Part shown: one piece after another, positions 56,327-64,000 of the stretch
How positions within the stretch are numbered: position 1 is the stretch's first letter
Layout: each line of letters begins with the position of its first letter
Source: Berberis thunbergii
Lineage: Eukaryota > Streptophyta > Magnoliopsida > Ranunculales > Berberidaceae
Assembly (NCBI GenBank): GCA_003290165.1
Contig: QNQO01008283.1
Span: 174,364-238,363, forward strand
Direction of reading: 5' to 3'
Length of the DNA: 64,000 nucleotides
Program-made: the position numbers and the translations under genes
Notes under the pieces: generated by a model
Told to the model about the DNA's origin: nothing
The model's input: the letters and a program-made list of their open reading frames with translations, nothing else
Database searches by the model: none

Positions 56327-56580
56327 CATATCTTCCAAGTAGAAGGCATTATAATGTCAGATTGAGGGTTAGAGAGAACTAGTTTTAAAAATGAAGATTA
56401 GACTCTATTAGATATAAATTAATGATGACCAAACTCGAGAAAAAAAAAAAACCAACTTAATAGTTTTCTTTCACTCTTTCTCTCCCAATTCATTCGTTTT
56501 TCAAATATGTTCATGTATCTTTCTATTATTTCTATTTTAGGATGAATATCCAAAAAGCTTAAGAATATCCAAAACTTCAA
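56327..56580. other. Stretch without recognised features
   Basis: AT-rich, with an A run near 56439-56450. Confidence 0.5.
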
Positions 56581-56872
56581 CCATGCATTTCTTGGAACTA
56601 TGATTCATGCTATATTAATCGAGTAGTTATCCAATGTATCTAGTCAAGTAAACCACTATAAAATAGCAAACACAGACTCACTCAAACCTTATTCCAACCA
56701 TTCAAGCCAAATATTGGAGAATATACTTGGTCCATTTCTTCAACTCTAAGCGTGCCATATTGATCAAGTACTTATCCAATGTTTCTAGTCAAATAAAACC
56801 CCAATAAACTAGCAAATACATACTTTCATTCATCCAATCGTGCCAAATACTTGGAGATAAAGCAAAAACACA
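56581..56872. repeat. Imperfect tandem duplication, about 145-bp units
   Basis: TTATCCAATGTWTCTAGTCA, with the same downstream AAACTAGCAAAYACA-type block, recurs at a spacing of about 145 bp (landmarks at 56607 and 56752). Non-coding. Confidence 0.75.
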
Positions 56873-57646
56873 AAAGTCTCTTTTAAAAGATAATCATCAT
56901 TACTCATCCAAACCACACTTTCTTTCCATTTCAAAACTAGTGCTCTAAAATATTTATCTTTCCCAAAAGTTCCTTTACTTTACTTTCTTTACAACCCCAT
57001 CCAACTTCGACTCACCTCTTTGACTTTCAACTTACGTAGCAAACACATCGACGTGTCATCTTATCCATCGCAGTTGCAAAGAGTAAATCACCTAACCTTT
57101 GCGGCGCACGTGAGGACAAACTAGGGTGACGCAAGCGATGACGTCATGATACGATGAGACGGACACGAAGGTTCGTGTGCGCGAATACGACAAAACTGAG
57201 TAGATAGCTTTGTTTCTTTTTCGTTTATGGAGCACGTGTCAGTTGTTATGTTATGTTGGGGAATCAGAAAGAAGGCAATAATGAGAATGACATGTAGTTT
57301 GTGGGAATACTCGAAAGCTGGAGGGAGGGATAGATGGGTTCTAGACCTAACTTTGTTGTCACTTGTGAAATGATTGACAATTTGAGAATGTAGGACCAGG
57401 AAGGATGGCATAAAATGGGTTGGGTCCAGGTTGGATTAGGGGTGATCCGGATCCGAATCTATTTTCAAAAATTGAATTTGGGTTCGGGTCAAGATTCATT
57501 CAGGTCTCCATGAGTGGATCTATACTCAACTCATTTTCTAAAGTGGGTATTCACATTCGACTTGTTTCGATCCATATTTGTTGGGTGTGTTGGATCAGGG
57601 CAAATTGGTTATGATCGACTAGATCTACTTTTGTAATAGTAACTAA
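56873..57646. other. Intergenic stretch without recognised features
   Basis: Short unconserved ORFs only. The 57425-57600 part is rich in GGATCC/GGGTTCGGGT-like words but no element borders were found. Confidence 0.45.
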
Positions 57647-58322
57647 TGCAATCGATTTTCACTCCCTGGTTTAACCTTGACCTGCAAACATGCACAATGA
57701 ACGCAACGTGGGCCACTGATCACCATTGCGGTGGTCGATGGCACTCCAATGCTAAAGTCAGACATGGATTTGAGGAAATGTGTAATGTTGTAAATACAGA
57801 ATTTGTAGTGTACCTTAGCTTACCAACCTCATGTCTTATTTATAGTATTGGAGTCCTAGTTCGACCAGGCCATCGATGACATAGTTTAGGGAAGAAGATC
57901 TTCGTGGAAATCCTTTTCTAATTAGGAGTTGTGCTGTTAAGGAGAGTTTCCCTGTTAGCCTTCTGTTCCTAGATACACGGAAGATAGTTCCCATCAGAGA
58001 GTAGTTCATAGATGAAAGTTTCCATGTGCGACGTATACTCTAGTATTTGCTTCCTAGTTGGAAGCAAAATGTTGTCGTCTTGCCCTGTCCGAAATTGATC
58101 ATCGAGATACTTGCCTTAGCAGGGCTTGCAGGTATTGAGGATAGTTGTGAGACACGTGGGCTTATCAGACTGTAATGATTTGGATCCGTTTGGCGGACTG
58201 CATTGTGCGAGCTTAGAACCGCTTGGGCCGAATCAGTGTTGGGCTGACGCTCAAGCCTATTATTTATTGAGATCATACAGACATGTGTACGATGTAGAAG
58301 AAGAGATCATTTTGGTGTATCA
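57647..58322 (-). repeat. Tat-2 3' LTR
   Basis: TG at 57647 (TGCAATCGATT) to CA at 58322 (GGTGTATCA). TATAAATA box on the minus strand at 57837-57844. Clearly homologous to Tat-1 LTRs but diverged, so a different family of the same lineage. Confidence 0.75.
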
Positions 58323-59871
58323 TCAGCAATTTCCTTCGAGTTAGTGGGTCATCGCATTGGTTCACTAAGTCACTTCTTGAAAAGATACGCCGCTCATAAC
58401 TGATCGAGTCTGAATCGTTGTTTGAGCTATGCGCTTCATTAATTACGTGTGCATCGGTCCAGTGGATAAGAAGTGAACAACCAATTCCTATTTAGATATT
58501 CCTTTCTGCGAAGATTGACTCTTTGATTTCTTTGCTTTTAGCGATTTTGCTCTATTCGTCTCTTGATTGAAAACTTGTTCACCTTTTTCATGGCTTACCA
58601 AAACCATTTTGATGATGGGACTTGGCTAAGGGCCTCGAGTTTTTCGAAGAAAAGTCGATCTCCGAGTCGGGCCTTGACAAAATTTGAAGGACGTTCGGGG
58701 CCCTGAGGACCTGCCATTCTATGCTCCGAAGGATGATCAGACGTCGATGTTTTCCTCCGGAAGGGTTCGTCTGTTTGCACCGTGGAAAATACTTCTAATT
58801 GGAGTTTATTTTCTTGTTCTTGACGAGATTTGGGCCGTCTTGGATTTCCTTGGAATCCCTTCCTGCCCAGTTGGTACCCAATGAGTATAGGATCATCCTT
58901 CTTATCTTGATCAGGGGCGAAAGATGTTGGCGTCCGTGTGACTCTGCGGATGATTCAGTAGCTGACTTCTCCTCAACTGAATGATCACGTTGTTTGTAAG
59001 ATGGCGTCGTCGTCTGTTTCGGGAAGTTGCTAGATGACTTCAAGTTCTGACAAAAGTACTACTCTTTGGCTCCTTTAAATTTGAAGTACTTCAAGTTCAA
59101 AGGTCGTTCGCTTTGAGTGGGCGTTCAGGCGACTTTGTAAATATAGCTTCATTTTTTGATCTCGTTGCGTTGGTTGTATGTTGATCATCACATATGTTTC
59201 TTCCCAGGGAGGTTCCCTACTATTCCTCTTTTCCTAGAGGAGCAAGACACTATGAATACATTCCGTGACATGCCGAAGATGAGTGTGGAGGAAGTCATAT
59301 GTCCCTACTAACTTCAGTTGTAGTGGTTTGTGGGCAAACTGGCACGTGGCCCCCATTCTTTACCGCACACCGAAGGTGGATGCCCCTTCCAAAAAAAGGA
59401 AGACTTCCAAAGTTAAGGCTCCTACTTTATCTGACACAGAGGGCTTTCTGAGACACCTGCCTCATTTGTAAGTTCGAAGAGGTCCCATACTCAAGATTGA
59501 GCTGGCTCCCAAACGATCTACTCCAGTAAGGGAGAGTTGAACCTGGTCAGCCTGCTAGGGCGGAGGCTGAAGTGTCCTGGCTGGGAAAGGACCACCTGGG
59601 ATTAGTAGGGATTGAAAATGCGTCGAATCTGAGTGTCGAGCAGGCTAAAGCTTTGAGTGAGAAGTTGATGTTGGCTGCTGTGGAGGCTTCCATTGGTGTT
59701 GGCCAGTCCAAAACTGTAACACCCCTAAATTTCATAAAGATAATTTATTTTATTTTTAATTAAATAAAATACGGTTACATTTAATTGATGTGAATTTCGA
59801 AATTTTTTATTTGGTGAGTTTAGAAGGTGGGTGTTTTCAGAAGTCCAGTGGGGGCGAATAGCCACCCACCC

Positions 59872-59878
59872 TATAAAG
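59872..59878 (+). promoter_or_regulatory. TATA box in the 3.6-kb insertion
   Basis: TATAAAG precedes AGAAAACCC and a long CT-rich leader, about 157 bp from the element's start. Confidence 0.5.
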
Positions 59879-60329
59879 AGAAAACCCTATTTCTTTTCTT
59901 TCTCCTTCCTTCTTCTTTTCTCCTTCTCCTTCCCTTGTGTTTTCTTCTCGGTGGCGGCGTCGAACTGATTCGTCGGTCTGTTGATCGACTCTGTGAGTTG
60001 AGGCGCGAGATGAAGGGTTGTTCGATGGTGGTTTGTTGGTCTGTTTCAGGGCTGATGGAGGCGATTCAGTGCTGATGGAGGCGATGGGGTTTCAGATACG
60101 ACTCTGTGATGGCGACGAACTCTGCGACCTGGAGGCGAGATGGCGGATAGAAGGAATGGCAAAGCTTGGAGGGGAAGGTGGTAATGGTGACGGGGCATCA
60201 TCGAGGATTGGGTATGAATCTCTGTGTCTATGGAAACCTTTTCCCTTCTCTATTCTCTTCCAGTTCCAGCAGTGAAAATGTATCTCCATATTGAATATTG
60301 GGTTTCATTTTACTAAGTTGAAGAAAGGG

Positions 60330-60863
60330 ATATTGTTTTATGGATGGCGATAATAGCAGTAATGCTCAGAATGGGGCTCCTACTGAAGTTTGGACCTGTT
60401 CGAGAAGATGCAGAGCCTAGGAGTGAGACCGAATCTAGTTACAATGGCGAGTTTAGTCTCTGTTTGCTCCCAATTAGGAGATAATGAGACGGGACGATGG
60501 GCTCATGACTTCATGGTGAAGAGTGGTATGTCAATAAATATCATTTCCTGCACAGCTTTGATGGATATGTACATCAAATGTGGATTAGTCGACGAAGCTC
60601 TGAATCTCTTTGATAAATTCCGAGGAAGAGATGTTGTGGCTTGGAACTCTTTAATCAATGGCTATGCTAAGAATGGTTATGCGAAGGAGACATTAGAAGT
60701 CTTCAAAGAGGTGCAGGATATGGGGTTAGAGCACACTGAGATCACATTTCTGACTGTCCTTTCTTCATGCGCTCAACTAGGAGCTCTTGAGAAAGGAAAG
60801 GAAATTGATCACACTTTGACAAAGATGGGGGTCTCGTCTATTCTGCATCAAAAGCAGCTATGA
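60330..60863 (+). pseudogene. Pentatricopeptide repeat (PPR, PLS-type) gene fragment inside the 3.6-kb insertion
   Basis: The frame 60390-60863 encodes about four PPR-type repeats: DLFEKMQSLGVRPNLVTMAS, then a CSQLGDNETGRWAHDFMVKS block, then ALMDMYIKCGLVDEALNLFD, then VVAWNSLINGYAKNGYAKET and TEITFLTVLSSCAQLGALEK. These P, L and S motifs typify organelle RNA-editing and processing factors. An AQNGAPTEV segment just upstream is in another frame, so a frameshift lies near 60385. No start, targeting peptide or E/DYW end. It is a captured or trapped fragment, not a gene. Confidence 0.85.
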
Positions 60864-60899
60864 ACGCCATAAGATTTAAAATCAGTGAGTTTCTTCATT

Positions 60900-63300
60900 C
60901 TTCCTCTTTTACTGTAAGTTTCTTATTCTCTGTATTTTGCAAATCATTGTTTCTTGACTAATTAGTGATTGTATTTGTGAGGATTTGATGATGGGGTTTT
61001 GTGAGTTTTTTGTTGCGAGGATGTGTGGTTATCGATTTGGATTTTGGTTTGCGGGTGTGCTGACCGGTATTTGTGTGTCCTTGATGATTTGGATTGGATT
61101 CTTAGGCTTGTTATATTGCTTGATTTAAATTCCATTTCAAAGGTTTTTGGGTGTAAGGTGTAAGTGAAACTCTTAACCCTTTAACTTCTTTGGATGAGCA
61201 ATTCAGTGGGGGATATATTCATCCTTATTCTAATTGGTTTGATAGATGTAGTATGATTGAATATTCTAAACTCATAGTCCTTCATCTTTAGCCATTGACT
61301 ATTTTACCCTTGGTTGATACTCATGATGAAAGAGTTGAATAAAACATATCTAATTGGATCATCATAAGAAACTATATATTCAGAACTTATATATCAGTTT
61401 TGTGTGTTCAACATGGTGAACGACAAGTGAGGTGGATCGAGTCTTAACATAGCAAGGTAGAGAAAATCAGATCACCTAATTAAAAGTATTCCATTTTAGT
61501 GGTGAAAATGATCCTTATCATCGTCATTGAGGGAGTTATGGGGTTGTTTGATTTATGTGATGGCAACATGTGTGGAAGTAACCCATTTGAAGTTGTATTA
61601 GGGAGAGAAAGAGGTTGAATGATAGGAAACATTGAAGGATTAAATTGAATCCATACTGTTGTGAAGAATTTTCTTGTTAACATTGGAAGATGGATTATCT
61701 AGGGCTGGTCATTTTAATTGGTGTATATGTATACTGTATGTATATTGCTTGTATGGAAATGACGGGTTTCATTTCAGGTAATCCAACTGTGAGATTTTAG
61801 ACATGTTTGAGAATGAGGTTGCCTTAATTTGTGGTGTTTTGGTGCTGCAAACGCTTGATCTCCAATATTTTTGATCTGTTTGATGTGTGAGATTTTCCTA
61901 GCTTTCTTGGTTCATGGTTTGGGGTCACCCATGTTTACCATTTTATTGATTGGGTGTGACTTTGTTTGGTGGTGTTTGAATGGTTAATGAATATTAATGC
62001 ATTGTGATAAATTTGGAGATTTGTATCAATATTGACTTGTTTATGCATTATAAAGAATTTGGATATTTGAATCAAGGAGTGGCTTGATTGCCATATTGTT
62101 ACATAGCATGATTAATGAATATGCTATGTTTTCCCCAAAAATGTGGGTGAATAGATTGTGAATCAATTTATGTATGACAAAAATGTCATTGTGGAGAAAT
62201 TCTGAATTATCAAAAATAAATGATATTGGTAAACCTTGATTTCTGAAAATATAAACCACTTGGACTTGTTTCACTTAGAACTACCACATCTCTTTGTTTA
62301 TTATTTCCCCTCTCTTACTAGAGAAACTAAATGACCATTGGGTCATCTTGCGGAGTTGGGGCACCCATTTCTTACTAGAGAAACTAAAATAACCTTCGGG
62401 TCAGTCTTGCGGAAATGTGGTGAGTTGTATGCCTAAAATAGGCTTTGATATTTATCCGTCAAAAGTGTGACATGAGTTTATGCGCATTGATAGCCCAAGG
62501 GTGGCTTTTGGTACTCATATAGCTAGGGGTATCCGCGATGCATGCCTGTATATGATGTCCCCACTTGGGCATGGATGACGGAGTAGTCCTCCTTTATATG
62601 AGAGAGGCATACGGATATGTATGTTCGGCACGGAGGTGGTGCGAATGTGGTATCGTCTAAGTGATCATTCCGTTAAAAAAGATGAACCTAATTCAAATAA
62701 AAATGAATAAATTACGTTGCATTGTTTCTAATCTTCTTATGCAGGATGGCAAGTCCACTAATATTTCTGCAGGTCAGACTTGCCATAGTCAACTCCTATA
62801 GGGTAAGTACAGGTAAATGCATATTTAGATATTAGGATGATGAGATGATTGCCTCGTTGAGGAACTAAATTCTTGGAACTGTGTTTTTCTTGCATCACAC
62901 CTTTGCTCATTGAGAAACTACCTATTGGTGTGATGGTTTGTTGTTTGTGTTTAGCTTGATGTTATCACGTGCGAGTTTATTGATTTTTGGATGAAGATTT
63001 CTCACACCAGCTTTATTGCTGACCCAAGTGAGCTTTTTGCTTCTTGGGTACATTCCTTTGGGAATGTAGCCGATTAGCTTTCATGTTCAGAGACTTTTGA
63101 GTAGCGATACGGGAGTTTCGCTAGTGGGGTAGCAACATCAGTATTTTCCGGTTAGAGTTTTATTATAAATTTTAGTTTGTTCCTATTTTCTAAAATATAC
63201 TTTTGTCATTGCTGCTAAATATTTATGTTGTTATTGAATTTCAAGTCTCGAGATTTTGGGAAACAGATTAATCCTAGGTGGATTTTAGGATTTTGTTTCT
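60900..63300. other. Rest of the 3.6-kb insertion, non-coding
   Basis: No ORF with family resemblance. Two related blocks, TTACTAGAGAAACTAAATGACC (partly) near 62317 and TTACTAGAGAAACTAAAA near 62373, form a 56-bp-spaced direct repeat. The composition fits a long LTR. Confidence 0.5.
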
Positions 63301-64000
63301 TCGAAAATCGGGCGTGACAAAAACCCGTTCTACTTGAGGTTCCTGATGCGGATTCGCTTGAGGTCCAGAGTCCAATTGCTCCACTGATAGGTCATCTGAC
63401 AATGGTGGCGATAATGCGGGTCATCCTTCTTGTAGTTCGCATTGTTCCCCATCTCGTTCCAGGCCATCTATCAGGGTGATATTCTCTTTCATCTCTTCCA
63501 TCAGGTTCCGCTGAGCTGTATCGCACTAAAGGGTCAGCGGCTGGTGAGAAAGGGAAGGCCGCAGATGAGGTCTATGTGCAGTGGTGACGTGAAGGCTGTT
63601 AGCGTAATTTCGCATTTGGAGAGCTCTTTTCCGGATGTGTGATAAGTTTGTTTGCTTCGAACGTAGTAAAGAGAGCAATCGGGCTTGGCACCAGAAAGTT
63701 GACGTGACTATGCCTTCAAGGAAATACATAACAGGCATTATATGGCTGATAGACCACGCTCCGAAACCCGAGGAGATACGCTAGAAAGGCGTATGGATGG
63801 ACATGGGTTAAAGCATCTTAGCTGGGATGTCAATTTGAGTAGGTGGTCGTCGCTGGGACGAAAGTCGAGGTAGCTCTGAAAGGTTACACCATGGAGTTTG
63901 TTTTCTCGAACTATGCAAAAATTGTATTCTGATGCACTGTTTGAGATTGAGATGTTGAGAAGTAGAATGAGGAAGAAGAGTTGGGCAGTCAGCCGTTGTC

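Larger units (their letters stand above)
59715..63319 (+). mobile_element. 3.6-kb TG...CA insertion with 5-bp target duplication, probably a solo LTR
   Basis: Starts TGTAACACCCCTAAATTTCA and ends AAATCGGGCGTGACA. AAAAC at 59710-59714 and 63320-63324 is a perfect 5-bp target duplication. The ends are imperfect inverted copies (TGTMACRCCC). TATAAAG at 59872-59878 is followed by a pyrimidine-rich leader, like the transcription start of an LTR. No internal repeats that would be two LTRs, no PBS and no pol were seen. A solo LTR of a large chromovirus-type gypsy element is the best fit; a non-autonomous element with gene capture is the alternative. Confidence 0.6.
58590..63990 (+). pseudogene. Tat-2 antisense ORF (PF04195-like), degenerate, split by the 3.6-kb insertion
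   Basis: Starts at ATG 58590 (MAYQNHFDDGTWLRASSFS). The PF04195-like block near 58790-58920 reads EIWAVLDFLGI and then, in a second frame, AQLVPNEYRIILLILIRG. That parallels EFLAYLGISLAQLV-NRYRIVIANLI of Tat-1. A coiled-coil part at 59570-59714 contains SVEQAKALSEKLMLAAVEA. After the insertion, 63325-63990 gives LFASNVVKR, AWHQKVDVT and QKLYSDALFEIEMLRSRM, matching LFAPNVVRT, AWHHKVDIS and QKSYSDALYEIESLRKQL in Tat-1. Many stops and shifts. Function of this protein type is not established. Confidence 0.6.
57647..64000 (-). mobile_element. Tat-2: Tat-like Ty3-gypsy element, 3' half, continuing past the right edge
   Basis: An LTR at 57647-58322 in reverse orientation is homologous to the Tat-1 LTRs (shared blocks such as the GGAAACTATCT-type region, AACTCC and the TATAAA zone). 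Next to it, ACTCGAAGGAAATTGCTGA on the minus strand aligns with the Tat-1 polypurine region. The interior seen here, 58323-59714 and 63325-64000, holds the antisense ORF found in Tat-1, on the plus strand. Gag and the 5' LTR should lie right of 64000. The interior is interrupted by the 59715-63319 insertion. Confidence 0.75.

Noticed and set aside
54784..56342. CCAAGTAG at 54784 and 56335 as target duplication of the second ORF1 retrocopy
   Set aside because: It is only 8 bp and does not directly follow the poly(A).

Overview
The window looks like a gene-poor, repeat-rich stretch of a flowering-plant nuclear genome, probably a eudicot. Three things suggest this: plant-only gene families, AT-rich introns with GT-AG borders, and Ty1-copia, Ty3-gypsy, CACTA, hAT, SINE and LINE relics nested inside each other. 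All assignments were made by eye from the sequence.

Only two host genes are well supported. A DUF789-family gene on the minus strand (260-1667) runs off the left edge. A stress-type NAC transcription factor gene on the plus strand (49537-50734) resembles RD26/ANAC072 but appears to lack one base in a T run of exon 2. Weaker pieces are a broken ORF near 53 kb and a protein-kinase scrap near 54.2 kb.

Layout. 1-2.4 kb: DUF789 gene and its upstream region. 2.5-2.8 kb: two GC-rich fold-back elements in TA microsatellites. 3546-9061: complete but dead Ty1-copia element (Copia-1) with LTRs, PBS, PPT and a 5-bp target duplication. About 10.65-32.05 kb: a decayed CACTA element (CACTA-3) with TNP2 and TNPA-like remnants. 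Inside it lie a 9.7-kb Tat-like Ty3-gypsy element (Tat-1, 10914-20638), a chloroplast psaB insertion, an ORF1-only LINE-type retrocopy (23840-24859) and a second CACTA element (CACTA-2, 26057-31060), which itself holds a SINE. 33148-47705: a second copia element (Copia-2), split in its RNase H domain by a 10.8-kb CACTA element (CACTA-1, 33885-44657). 47.7-51.4 kb: NAC gene and flanks. 51643-52424: non-autonomous hAT element. 55.0-56.3 kb: second ORF1-only retrocopy. 57647 to the right edge: a second Tat-like element (Tat-2) on the minus strand, interrupted by a 3.6-kb TG...CA unit (59715-63319) that carries a PPR gene fragment.

The most interesting object is CACTA-1, a Pack-CACTA transposon. 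It shows no transposase. It carries, all on the plus strand and with introns, fragments of an AGO6-like Argonaute, a cysteine synthase, a CtpA protease, a soluble inorganic pyrophosphatase and probably a PHD-finger protein. Its ends are arrays of short palindromes of the CCACGG...CCGTGG type. Removing it with one 3-bp target copy restores the copia reading frame, so its borders are firm. Second in interest are the two Tat-like elements: both carry the same kind of antisense accessory ORF, and no reverse transcriptase is seen in the complete one.
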